From the NCBI GenBank assembly GCA_905200945.1, contig CAJKMG010000003.1:248001-312000 (forward strand): a stretch of 64,000 bases of DNA, written 5' to 3'. A program made the position numbers and the translations under genes. Position 1 is the stretch's first letter. Every line of letters starts with the position of its first letter. Of this stretch, positions 7,950 to 16,900 are shown in pieces. The notes below the pieces were generated by a model that made no database searches, was not told the origin of the DNA, and saw nothing but the letters and a program-made list of their open reading frames with translations. Origin of the DNA: an uncultured Akkermansia sp. (GTDB lineage Bacteria; Verrucomicrobiota; Verrucomicrobiia; Verrucomicrobiales; Akkermansiaceae).

Positions 7950-8768
7950 TCACTTAGCCACCTCTTCACGGATTTTTTGAACTTCCTTAGGCAATTCGGA
8001 AAGGGAATTCACTGCTTCCTTCAGGTTCTTGGAAGCATCCGGAGAAAGCATGATGGCCGTCACATGCTTGACAATGGGTTGCATCATTTCCACAAGCTGC
8101 TGTTGTACTCCCATCAGCTTGGCCTGCTGGTTGCGGGTGAGGGGCGGCAGGGCGGCCTGTTTCCTGGCAACGTCCAGCATAGCCGCCCGGTAACGGCCTA
8201 TCTGTTCCACAGCAGCCTTGCTGGTTTCCTCATCCCTTACCTTGGCCAGGGAATCATCAAGCTTTTTGACTTCATCCACAGTTTTGACCAGCAGGGTTTC
8301 ATGAGTATTGCCCTCTGCATCCTCCGGGAACGGCTCCGCCTGCTCAGCCTTGTCCCGGGAAACCTGCGCCAGTTCCGTCTGAACAGACCGCAAATCCGCC
8401 AGGGCTTTTTGCAAATCGGGCGTAAGCAGTCCTTCCTTTTTTAAACGGGCCAGGGATTTTACCAATTCGTCAGAAATTTTCTGCACTTCCGTCATCTGGG
8501 CAGAAACCTGAGCCTGCTCCTGGAGTGTGGCACCGGGAAGTTCCAGCTGCCTTTTTCCAAGATCCAGCAGTTTTTTGCGCACTTTTTTAACTGTTTCCAC
8601 AGCAGCGGCAGCTCCGGGTTCATCCGTCACCTTATCCAAGGCTGCCGTAATTTCATGCATGCTGGCAACGCTCTGTCTGGTCAGGGAAAGATGGGAGTCC
8701 TGGGCAAATGAGGGAGCTGTTATGCAAACGGCAGCGCCCAAGCCAATGAAAGCAGCGGTTTTATTCAT
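7950..8768 (-). CDS. Secreted, largely helical protein of unknown function
   Basis: 272 residues from ATG 8768. The frame extends to 8822, but the signal peptide begins here (MNKTAAFIGLGAAVCITA, cleavage likely after SFA). The mature part is rich in Lys, Glu, Gln, Ala and Leu with heptad-like spacing (VKKVRKKLLDLGKRQLELP, LARLKKEGLL, VDEVKKLDDSLAKV). It seems to contain two similar halves, each with a 'R(K/R)QxxLP' turn (KRQLELPG and RKQAALPP). This suggests an internal duplication of a periplasmic helical bundle. I do not recognise the family. It lies between the radical SAM pair and the TIGR04073 gene, on the same strand and with its own terminator-like hairpin. Confidence 0.7.
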   Translation of the reverse strand: MNKTAAFIGLGAAVCITAPSFAQDSHLSLTRQSVASMHEITAALDKVTDEPGAAAAVETVKKVRKKLLDLGKRQLELPGATLQEQAQVSAQMTEVQKISDELVKSLARLKKEGLLTPDLQKALADLRSVQTELAQVSRDKAEQAEPFPEDAEGNTHETLLVKTVDEVKKLDDSLAKVRDEETSKAAVEQIGRYRAAMLDVARKQAALPPLTRNQQAKLMGVQQQLVEMMQPIVKHVTAIMLSPDASKNLKEAVNSLSELPKEVQKIREEVAK

Positions 8769-8852
8769 GATATGGAAGCCTTTCCGGCATGGAAGAATAC
8801 GTTTTCCTCCCTTCCCCGTCAATGGCGGCTATTGTCAGGGCCACGGTATGAA

Positions 8853-8887
8853 AAAAGGACTGCCCGCAAGCAAGCGGACAGTCCTTT
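8853..8887 (-). terminator. Terminator of the TIGR04073-type gene
   Basis: AAAAGGACTGCCCGC and GCGGACAGTCCTTTT pair over 15 bp with one mismatch and a 6-base loop, with T-rich sequence on the minus strand. It lies 22 bases past the stop of the gene at 8910. Confidence 0.85.
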
Positions 8888-8909
8888 TGAAATTTTTAAC
8901 AGGCCGGCC

Positions 8910-9344
8910 TTAGTCACGCTGCTGGCGTGAATACTTGTAGTAGCTCTGGAAGCCGAGTTCCGCAGGGAATTCGCTCAGACCGCCATTGGGATTGTATTCC
9001 TTAAGGCCGCTCATGCCGCAACGTCCCTGATAAGGAGGCTTGTACGTGCATTTGTAAGTGGGAGCCCAGAAGGTGACAAGTTCATAGATTCCGTAGCCCA
9101 TGCGCTCAAACATGGTCGCGGTGCCATCAACAATGCCTACGGAAAAACCGGCATAATCCCCCTCGCGGCTCGTCCAGTTGATGATTCCCAGCGGGATTTC
9201 TTCAACGGAATAAATAAGGTTGGCGATGGCGCGGCCCAGCTTGCGGGTGGGGGTGTATTCGGAAGCGGGGGGAGCCTGAATGTCCGCACTGGCGACGCCA
9301 AGGACGCCGGCGGCAAAAAGAGCTGAGATGATGGCACGTTTCAT
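8910..9344 (-). CDS. Exosortase system-associated protein, TIGR04073-like
   Basis: 144 residues with a signal peptide (MKRAIISALFAAGVLGVASA). The body has RKLGRAIANLIYSVEEIP, then GVGDGTA-like GFSVGIVDGTATMFERMGYGIYELVTFWAP. This order resembles the TIGR04073 family, found in genomes that have exosortase/PEP-CTERM systems. Its biochemical role is not known to me. PEP-CTERM substrates occur at three other places in the window but no exosortase gene does. Start is ATG 9344, supported by a promoter-like sequence directly upstream. It sits alone between its own promoter and terminator. Confidence 0.72.
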   Translation of the reverse strand: MKRAIISALFAAGVLGVASADIQAPPASEYTPTRKLGRAIANLIYSVEEIPLGIINWTSREGDYAGFSVGIVDGTATMFERMGYGIYELVTFWAPTYKCTYKPPYQGRCGMSGLKEYNPNGGLSEFPAELGFQSYYKYSRQQRD

Positions 9345-9359
9345 ACTGATTGTTTATAT

Positions 9360-9389
9360 AGTATAATTTGTCGAGGAAAAGCAACTCAA
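9360..9389 (-). promoter_or_regulatory. Sigma-70-like promoter of the TIGR04073-type gene
   Basis: On the minus strand, TTGAGT (9389-9384) and TATACT (9365-9360) are 18 bases apart. The -10 ends 15 bases upstream of the ATG at 9344, so the leader would be very short. The call rests on consensus match and position only. Confidence 0.45.
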
Positions 9390-9401
9390 AAAAACAGAAA
9401 A

Positions 9402-10409
9402 TCAATCTGACTCCGGCCGGGGGTCACGCGTCATGAGTTCCGCAAGTGCTTCCATAGGAGGTTTGGACTCATAAAGAACGGAATAAACGGCGTCAATCAG
9501 GGGCGTCCTCACATCCAGCTCCCGTGCAATTTCATAGACGGAAAGCGTGTTGGGCACCCCTTCCGCCACCATTCCCAGAGTATCCAGGATTTCCTGGAGG
9601 CTTTTCCCTTCCGCCAGCCTCCGCCCCACCGTCTGGTTGCGGGAGTGGCGGGAATAACAGGTAACAATCAGATCACCTACTCCGGAAAGGCCCATGAAAG
9701 TTTCCCTGCGGCCCCCGCTGGCTACGCCGATGCGCGTCATTTCCGCCAAGCCGCGGGTAAGCAGAGCGGCCTGGGCGTTATCCCCCAGATTCAGCCCTTC
9801 GCATAAGCCGGCCCCAATAGCAAAGACGTTCTTGATGGTTCCGCCCAGTTGCATGCCGATGATATCCGTAGCGGAATAAACACGGAAGGTTTTGGATGCA
9901 AATATCTGCTGCACCCAGTCCGCATACTTCGGATCTTCAAATCCAATCAGGGAAGCGGATGGAAGCCCCAGGCAGATATCTTCCGCATGATTGGGACCGG
10001 AAAGCACGCCTATGGGATTGGAGGGCAGATACTCCTGGAGGATTTCCGTCATTCTTTTATGGGTTCCCTGTTCAATGCCCTTGGTGCAGGAGACGATGAC
10101 GGCATCCGGCTGTACCGGCAGGCTGCGCAGCCGCTGGGCCACGGAACGCATGGCTACGGAAGGAACCACTACTACAATGAGTTCCGCATCCTTTACCTGA
10201 TCCAGGTCGCAAGTAGGATGAATATTGGAGGCCAGGGGAAGGGCGGTTTTCGAAAGGACCGGGCTGCGCCTTGTTTCAGCAAGCTGTCTGGCCTGAGCCT
10301 CTTCCGGCGTCCACAGGACGACTTCACATTCCCGGGTCGCCAGGACCATGGAGAGGGCCGTGCCCCAGGAACCGGCACCAATGACTGCTATTTTATGTAA
10401 CCGATTCAT
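9402..10409 (-). CDS. gpsA: Glycerol-3-phosphate dehydrogenase [NAD(P)+]
   Basis: About 336 residues. The N-terminal Rossmann motif is IAVIGAGSWGTALS. Conserved segments include VSCTKGIE, VLSGPNHAED, the catalytic-lysine region GGTIKNVFAIGAG and GLSGVGDLIVTCYS. It reduces dihydroxyacetone phosphate to sn-glycerol-3-phosphate for phospholipid synthesis. The frame extends to 10454, but ATG 10409 or 10412 fits the family start and falls directly after the stop codon of plsY (10416-10414). The two genes are therefore tightly coupled and catalyse successive supply and use of glycerol-3-phosphate. Confidence 0.93.
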   Translation of the reverse strand: MNRLHKIAVIGAGSWGTALSMVLATRECEVVLWTPEEAQARQLAETRRSPVLSKTALPLASNIHPTCDLDQVKDAELIVVVVPSVAMRSVAQRLRSLPVQPDAVIVSCTKGIEQGTHKRMTEILQEYLPSNPIGVLSGPNHAEDICLGLPSASLIGFEDPKYADWVQQIFASKTFRVYSATDIIGMQLGGTIKNVFAIGAGLCEGLNLGDNAQAALLTRGLAEMTRIGVASGGRRETFMGLSGVGDLIVTCYSRHSRNQTVGRRLAEGKSLQEILDTLGMVAEGVPNTLSVYEIARELDVRTPLIDAVYSVLYESKPPMEALAELMTRDPRPESD

Positions 10410-10413
10410 CATT

Positions 10414-11070
10414 TTACTTGGACTTTTTGGAATAGAAAGAGAGTTCCGTTCCATTGAGAAGCCTTATGATATTGGAACGGTGCTTGAGAATGACCAACGC
10501 GCCCACCACCGTGAAAAAGGCGACGTAAAGTATCCGGGGGGAAACAGCCCCGGCCTGGAAAAGCGGATAAATCCACCATCCGGCAGCGACCATCACCACA
10601 GCGGCCACCAGACTGGCCAGGGATACGATGCCGGAGATTCCCATGACCACCAGCCAGGAAGCCAGAGCCACGCAAGCCACTACCGGATTGAGGGCAAACA
10701 AAACCCCCGCGGTTGTCGCTACGCCTTTTCCTCCCCTGAATCCCAGGAAGCAGGTGTAAGTATGGCCGAGCACGACAGCGAAACAGGAAAGAACGACCAA
10801 GACGTTGAAATCCCAGCCTCCCGCATCCCCCGTCAGGAACGGCAGCCAGTTCAAAGCGCCGAATACAGGAATGAATCCCTTTAAAAAGTCCAGAATGAAA
10901 ACGGAAAGTCCCCATTTCCAGCCCAGAACGCGCCATGCATTGGTAGCTCCTATGTTGCAGGAACCCTGCTGCCTCAGGTCAAGCCCCCTGACTCTGCCGG
11001 CAAGGTAGCCGAACGGAACCGCTCCAATCAGATAGGAAGCTGCAATATAGAGAACTATCCAGGCAATCAT
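10414..11070 (-). CDS. plsY: Acyl-phosphate:glycerol-3-phosphate acyltransferase
   Basis: 218 residues from ATG 11070. It is a polytopic membrane protein with PlsY motifs in order: SYLIGAVPFGYLAGR, GSCNIGATNAWRVLG, the GHTYTCFLGFRGGKGVATT loop, and a last motif near LKHRSNI. It transfers acyl from acyl-phosphate to glycerol-3-phosphate, the first committed step of phospholipid synthesis. The frame extends 12 codons upstream without similarity. Immediately followed by gpsA. The 250 bases upstream to the PP2C gene contain a small ORF and an inverted repeat. Confidence 0.92.
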   Translation of the reverse strand: MIAWIVLYIAASYLIGAVPFGYLAGRVRGLDLRQQGSCNIGATNAWRVLGWKWGLSVFILDFLKGFIPVFGALNWLPFLTGDAGGWDFNVLVVLSCFAVVLGHTYTCFLGFRGGKGVATTAGVLFALNPVVACVALASWLVVMGISGIVSLASLVAAVVMVAAGWWIYPLFQAGAVSPRILYVAFFTVVGALVILKHRSNIIRLLNGTELSFYSKKSK

Positions 11071-11121
11071 GTTGTGTGGAGTGCATTCTACCCCTCCGCC
11101 GGGCAAATGACAATGGGGAAA

Positions 11122-11217
11122 TCACCTCCGGCCCAGTTCTTTCCGGAGGAGTTGCTCCCGTAAAAAAGCACCATGCCTGACGGCTTCCTCCAACTCCGCA
11201 TCTTCAGAATTCTCCAT
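11122..11217 (-). CDS. Possible 31-residue small protein
   Basis: An ATG-started frame of 31 codons lies between the PP2C gene and plsY on their strand. It is strongly charged and could form one amphipathic helix (starts MENSEDAELEEAVRHG, ends RKELGRR). The G-run just before the ATG is only a weak ribosome-binding candidate. The same frame stays open upstream to a TAG, with CxYC-like residues but no start codon. The stop codon overlaps an inverted repeat (11125-11149, CCTCCGG/CCGGAGG). It could be chance; codon use looks ordinary for the window. Confidence 0.3.
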   Translation of the reverse strand: MENSEDAELEEAVRHGAFLREQLLRKELGRR

Positions 11218-11322
11218 CCCCCGGCCTGCGGAAACAGCCTTGTTTAAGGCGCAATAAAAACAGCGTGAATATTCTCCGCCCGTACAAAACCATGCCCCCG
11301 CATTTTCTTTGCCGGAATCAGC

Positions 11323-12108
11323 CTATTTACCGCCCGCACAGGGCTTCCGCATGACGGCGGCCCAGACGGAGGCATTATCCTGCTGGGGCTCCAGCATATC
11401 TTTCACCTGTTCCATGATAATTCCCACCAGCTCCCGGCTGGAGCAATCCCTGGCCTTTTGAAGAGCCAGGAAAGAAGGTTCTCTCAACAACTCGCTCCAA
11501 ACCTGCAGGCCATCCGAACAGGCCAGCACCGCATCTCCCGGATGCAGAAGCAGGGGCATGGCGCTGATATCCACCAGTTCCATGGGGCCGCCCATGACGG
11601 CGGAACGGAGAACGGAACGCTGCCGAAGCGCGCCTTGAAGAGACATTTTCCCTTTCCGGTAAAGGCAATCCGCAATCGGTCTCATGGAATGGTCTTCATT
11701 CAGGCGGTCCATGCGGAAACTGTCTGCACCGCTCCATAAATAAAGGGGGGAGTCTCCCACACTGATCCACCACAGGAAATGGTCGCGGATGAAAACGGCC
11801 AGCAACGTGGTCCCGGATTCCTCCGGTTCCTTCTGAATGGCGGCTAACGCCCTGTTGGCCGCATGCAGAGCAGCCGTTAAACGTTCCGGGATATCTTCTA
11901 TACCGCTTTCCGCAAAGACTGCGGCAAATTCCTGCGCTACCACACAGGAGGCGCGATCCCCGCGAAGATGCCCTCCCATGCCGTCGCACACAATGCCCAG
12001 CGTCCCGCCGGCGGCGGGAAGACTTTTAACCACGTCTTCCTGTTCGCGGCGTTTGCCGATCCATTGGGCGGAAGCGCAATCCAGAATATCCAGGGTGCTG
12101 GAAGCCAT
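11323..12108 (-). CDS. PP2C-family protein serine/threonine phosphatase
   Basis: 261 residues, a stand-alone PPM/PP2C catalytic domain. Metal-binding and core motifs are visible in order: R-E-Q-E-D near residue 21 (in place of the usual R-x-x-N-E-D), CDGMGGHLRGDRAS, SGTTLLA, SVGDSPLYL, LACSDGL and QQDNASV. Such enzymes remove phosphate from Ser/Thr of proteins, usually opposing Hanks-type kinases; no kinase is in the window. It starts 16 bases after the lysS stop on the same strand, so it is probably cotranscribed with lysS. Start is ATG 12108. Confidence 0.88.
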   Translation of the reverse strand: MASSTLDILDCASAQWIGKRREQEDVVKSLPAAGGTLGIVCDGMGGHLRGDRASCVVAQEFAAVFAESGIEDIPERLTAALHAANRALAAIQKEPEESGTTLLAVFIRDHFLWWISVGDSPLYLWSGADSFRMDRLNEDHSMRPIADCLYRKGKMSLQGALRQRSVLRSAVMGGPMELVDISAMPLLLHPGDAVLACSDGLQVWSELLREPSFLALQKARDCSSRELVGIIMEQVKDMLEPQQDNASVWAAVMRKPCAGGK

Positions 12109-12124
12109 GCAACGGTGGTTTGGA

Positions 12125-13606
12125 TTAACTTTCCTTACGTTTCAGCTGCGGGAAGAGCAACACGTCACGGATGGAGGAAGCCCCCGTCAGCATCATGACG
12201 ACGCGGTCGATACCGATGCCGATGCCGCCTGCGGAGGGCATTCCGTATTCCAGCGTTTCAATGAAATCATAGTCCACACGCTGGGTCTCTCCGGCAGCCT
12301 GGTGTTCCAGACGTTCCTTTTGCACGTCAGGATCGTTCAATTCCGAATAGCCGGGGGAAATTTCCTGCCCGTTAATCACCAGTTCATAGACGTCCACTAC
12401 GTCCGGATTTTCCCGGTTCAGCTTGGCCAGGGGAACCAGGTCCTTGGCCACGTGGGTAACGAAGCAGGGATTCATGGTCTTTTCCTCCACCAGTTTTTCA
12501 TAAACCTGCTGGGAAACGTCCACATCTTTCATATCCGGGCTAATTTCCACTCCCAGCTCTTCACAGCGGATACGGCGCGCTTCGGGGGAAATGTCAAACC
12601 AGTCTTCTCCCGCCACACCCCGGATCAGGTCCTGATAATCGGCGCGTTTCCAGGGACGGCTGAGGTCGATTGTATAAAGCACGTTGCCCTCCGCATCCTT
12701 GTGGTCAATCTGAAGGCCTCCGCAGAATTTTTCCGCTAGATGGCAGATGAGTTCCTCCACCATATTCGCCATTGTTTCAAAATCTCCGCAGGCGCAATAG
12801 GCTTCCAGCATGGTGAATTCCGGGTTGTGGCGGCGGTCAATGCCTTCATTGCGGAAGCTGCGGTTAAGCTCGAAAATTTTGGTAAAGCCGCCCACCATCA
12901 GACGCTTGAGGAAAAGTTCCGGGGCAATGCGCAGCGTCAGCGGCATATCCAGCGCGTTATGGTACGTTTCGAACGGTTTGGCGGCGGCCCCACCGGCCAC
13001 ATCCTGAAGCATGGGGGTTTCCACTTCCAGATAGCCGCGTTCCTGGAGAAAGCGGCGGATTTCCGCAATCATGAGGGAGCGCGTAACGAACAGGGAGGCG
13101 CTTTCCTCATTGGAAATGAGGTCCAGGTGACGCTTGCGGTAGGTGACCTCCTTGTCCGCCAACCCGTGCCATTTGTCCGGAAGGGGACGCAGGCTTTTGG
13201 AGAGAATGGTTAAACCGGATACCTTCACGGTAGGTTCTCCGGTACGGGTCAGGAACGTGGTTCCCTTAATGCCGACCCAGTCCCCGCGATCCAGGAGTTT
13301 CCAAAGCTTCCAAGTGGTTTCATCCACCTCATTCTTATGCAGAAACCCCTGAATTTTACCCCGTACGTCGCCAATGACGAAAAACTGGGACTTGCCCATG
13401 TCGCGAATAGCCAGAAGGCGGCCGGCGACGGCTACCTGTTTGTCTTCCTGGAAATCGGCTCTCAACCCGGCGGGAGTGGTGGTCACGTCAAATCTTGCGC
13501 CATAGGGATCAATTCCCAGCTCGCGGATTTTGGCGAGCTTGTCGCGGCGCACGGCAATAAGTTCGGATTCCGTCGTGGTCGGATGTGCCTGCTGTTGTTC
13601 GGACAT
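12125..13606 (-). CDS. lysS: Lysyl-tRNA synthetase, class II
   Basis: 493 residues, full length. An N-terminal OB-fold anticodon-binding domain (about 50-160, with FFVIGDVRGKIQGFLHKNE) is followed by a class II catalytic core. Motif 2 is RNEGIDRRHNPEFTMLEAY and motif 3 is GGIGIGIDRVVMML near the C-terminus, then RDVLLFPQLK. It charges tRNA-Lys. Start is ATG 13606. The PP2C gene follows closely. Confidence 0.96.
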   Translation of the reverse strand: MSEQQQAHPTTTESELIAVRRDKLAKIRELGIDPYGARFDVTTTPAGLRADFQEDKQVAVAGRLLAIRDMGKSQFFVIGDVRGKIQGFLHKNEVDETTWKLWKLLDRGDWVGIKGTTFLTRTGEPTVKVSGLTILSKSLRPLPDKWHGLADKEVTYRKRHLDLISNEESASLFVTRSLMIAEIRRFLQERGYLEVETPMLQDVAGGAAAKPFETYHNALDMPLTLRIAPELFLKRLMVGGFTKIFELNRSFRNEGIDRRHNPEFTMLEAYCACGDFETMANMVEELICHLAEKFCGGLQIDHKDAEGNVLYTIDLSRPWKRADYQDLIRGVAGEDWFDISPEARRIRCEELGVEISPDMKDVDVSQQVYEKLVEEKTMNPCFVTHVAKDLVPLAKLNRENPDVVDVYELVINGQEISPGYSELNDPDVQKERLEHQAAGETQRVDYDFIETLEYGMPSAGGIGIGIDRVVMMLTGASSIRDVLLFPQLKRKES

Positions 13607-13914
13607 AGTGCGGGGATTTTAAAGGCTTGCTTCCGTTTTGGCTAGCGCATTGTCAGGCAGAGGAGCATTTTTGGCAGCCGGGGTTGAACCGGAACATGCC
13701 CCGGCCTTCCGGCCGCTCCTGCAAAAAGCCTGGACAGAACCACATAAAGCACGATATTCAAAGGAATTGAAAAGAAACTGGTCTTATTATTAAAAAATGA
13801 CCGGCAAAACCCCACATACGCATAATTGCTTTTACCTTTGGCACCAGACATGTTATAAATACTCTCGTTAAGACGCACCTTATTTATCAATTATATAACT
13901 ATCCGTGCAGACTT
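13607..13914. promoter_or_regulatory. Divergent lysS/porA intergenic region with porA promoter candidate
   Basis: This 308-base gap separates lysS (leftward) from the pyruvate:ferredoxin oxidoreductase (rightward). Its right end is AT-rich. A TTAAGA near 13868 and TATATA near 13892, 18 bases apart, could be the promoter of the plus-strand gene. An open minus-strand frame (13642-13890) looks non-coding. A sequence TTCAACC between CCGG arms near 13685 mimics a tRNA T-arm, but no cloverleaf can be built around it. Confidence 0.35.
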
Positions 13915-16900
13915 ATGAGTGATCATACAACCGTAACTTACAGCACGATTGACGCTAACGAAGCCGTAGCCTCCGTAGCCTATCGTTTTTCTGAAGTCAT
14001 TGCCATTTACCCCATTACACCATCTTCTCCGATGGGTGAATCAGCTGAAAGCTGGGCCGCTGTCAACAGGAAGAACCTTTGGGGCACCGTTCCCTCCGTG
14101 GTGGAAATGCAGAGTGAAGGCGGCGCGGCAGGCACCGTTCACGGCGCCCTCCAGACCGGAGCGCTGGCAACCACGTTCACCGCATCTCAGGGACTCCTGC
14201 TGATGATCCCGAACATGTTCAAAATCGCAGGGGAACTGACTCCCGCCGTGTTCCACGTGGCCGCCCGTTCCCTGGCCTACCAGGCTCTTTCCATCTTCGG
14301 TGACCACAGCGACGTGATGAGCGCCCGCTCCTGCGGATGGGCCATGCTGTGCGGCTCCTCCACCCAGGAAGCGGCAGACTTCGCCGCCATTTCCCACGCC
14401 GCCACACTGGAATCCCGCATTCCTTTCATCAACTTCTTTGACGGTTTCCGCACGTCCCACGAAATCGGCAAGATTGCAGACATCACGGACGACACCCTGA
14501 ACGGCATGATCAAGCAGGAATGGCTGGATTCTTTCCGGGAACGAGCCCTGACTCCCGATGCTCCCGTCCTGCGTGGTACAGCCCAAAACCCGGACGTTTA
14601 CTTCCAGGGGCGTGAAACGGTCAACCGTTTCTATGAAGCCACTCCGGCCATTGTCCAGAACGCCATGGACAAGTTCGCGGAACTTACCGGCCGCTCCTAC
14701 CATCTGGTGGATTACACCGGCGCTCCGGACGCCGAACGCGTCATTATCCTGATGGGATCCGGCGCTGAAGCTGTGGAAGAAACGGTAGAAGCCATGATGA
14801 CCCGGGAAAACGCCAAGGTAGGCGTGCTGAAGGTGCGCCTGTTCCGCCCCTTCCCCGCCGCCGAACTCGTCAAGGCCCTTCCCGCTACGGTCAGGAAAAT
14901 CGCCGTGCTGGACCGCACCAAGGAACCCGGCTCCCAGGGAGAACCGCTCCACCAGGACATCATCCAGGCCCTCTTCGACGCCCAGGCCAACGGCACGCTG
15001 CCCTTCACCAACGGCATGCCCAAGGTGGTGGGAGGACGCTACGGCCTCTCCTCCAAGGAATTCACTCCCGCCATGGTCAAGGGTGTCTATGACAACCTGG
15101 CACTGGACGCTCCCAAGAATCATTTCACCATCGGCATCAACGATGACGTATTGGGCACCAGCCTTCCGTATGATGAAGATTATTCCACGGAAGCGGACGA
15201 CGTGACGCGGGCCATGTTCTTCGGCCTCGGTTCTGACGGCACCGTGGGCGCCAACAAGGACGCTATCAAGATCATCGGCCAGCATACGGATCTGTATGTG
15301 CAGGGCTACTTCGTGTATGACTCCAAAAAATCAGGTTCCTCCACTATTTCCCACCTGCGCTTCGGTCCCCGTCCGATCAAATCCACGTACCTGATTACCA
15401 AGGCAAACTTCCTGGCTCTGCACCAGCCTTCCCTGCTGGACCTGTTCGATTTCCTGAAGAATGCCGCCAACGGCGCCACTTTCCTGATGAACAGCCCGCA
15501 CCCGGCGGACAAGCTTTGGGACACGCTGCCCGCCCGCATGCAGCAGCAGATTCTGGACAAGAACATCAAGCTCTACACGATTGACGCCTTTGCCGTAGCA
15601 CGTAAGACAGGCATGGGCGGCCGCATCAACATGATCATGCAGACCTGCTTCTTCAAGCTGGCCAGCGTGATTCCGGCGGATGAAGCTATCGGCTACATTA
15701 AAAAGGCCATTGCCAAAACCTACGCCAAGAAGGGGCAGGATGTTGTTGACAAAAACATTGCCGCCGTGGACGCCACGCTGGAAAATCTGCATCAGGTGGA
15801 CACAACCGGCAAAACTGTCAACGGGCATGCCATTCCGTCCGCCATGTCCCCGGACGCTCCGGACTACGTCCAAAACGTTCTCGGCAAAATGATGTGCGGT
15901 GAAGGTGACAGCATCCCGGTCAGCCAAATGCCCGTGGACGGCACATTCCCGAACGGCACGTCCCAGTACGAAAAGCGCAATCTGGCCCTGGACCTGCCGG
16001 AATGGGATCCAACCCTCTGCATCCAGTGCGGCAAATGTACCGCCGTTTGTCCGCACGCAGTCATCCGCAGCAAATTCTTCTCTCCTGACGCCCTTGCAAA
16101 CGCCCCGGAAGGATTTGAATGCCTGGATGCCAAGCATCCGGACTGGAAGGGAGAAAAATTCGTCATTCAGATCTCCCCGAACGACTGTACGGGCTGTACG
16201 CTCTGCGCAGACGTCTGCCCGGCCAAGAGCAAGACGGATCCGACGCACAAGGCCCTGACCATGGTTCCGGCCGGGAAGATTCATGACAAGGAGGAAGCCA
16301 ACTGGAACTTCTTCCTGAGCCTCCCGGATGTGGACCGCACCAAGGTGAAGACGGACAACATCCGCTCCATGCAGGTGCTGCGCCCGTTGTTCGAATTCTC
16401 CGGCGCCTGCGCCGGCTGCGGTGAAACCCCGTATGTAAAAATGCTCTCCCAGCTCTTCGGCAACCGCCTGGTGGTCGCCAACGCTACAGGCTGCTCCTCC
16501 ATTTACGGCGGCAACCTGCCCACCACCCCGTGGTCCCATGACTCCGAAGGGCGCGGTCCCGCCTGGGCCAACTCCCTGTTTGAAGACAACGCCGAATTCG
16601 GTCTTGGCTTCCGCGTCTCCCTGGACAAGCAGATGGAACACGCCATTGAGCTTCTTCATGAAGCCGCCGGCACCGTGGGCCAGGAACTGGTGGATCGGAT
16701 ACTGTCTAATCCGCAGAAGGATGAGGCGGACATCGCCCAGCAGCGTGAAAACATTGAAGAACTCAAGAAGAAAATCACCGGCAAGCCGGAATGCGCGCGT
16801 CTTCTGACCCTTGCGGACAAACTTGTCCGTAAGAGCGTGTGGATTCTGGGCGGAGACGGCTGGGCCTACGACATCGGCTACGGCGGTTTGGACCATATCC

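Noticed and set aside
13660..13720. tRNA-like T-arm (CCGG-TTCAACC-CCGG) on the minus strand
   Set aside because: The fifth stem pair fails and no acceptor, D or anticodon stems can be paired around it.
13642..13890. 82-codon minus-strand frame between lysS and the pyruvate:ferredoxin oxidoreductase gene
   Set aside because: No recognisable domain, an atypical end, and it would occupy the promoter region of the plus-strand gene.
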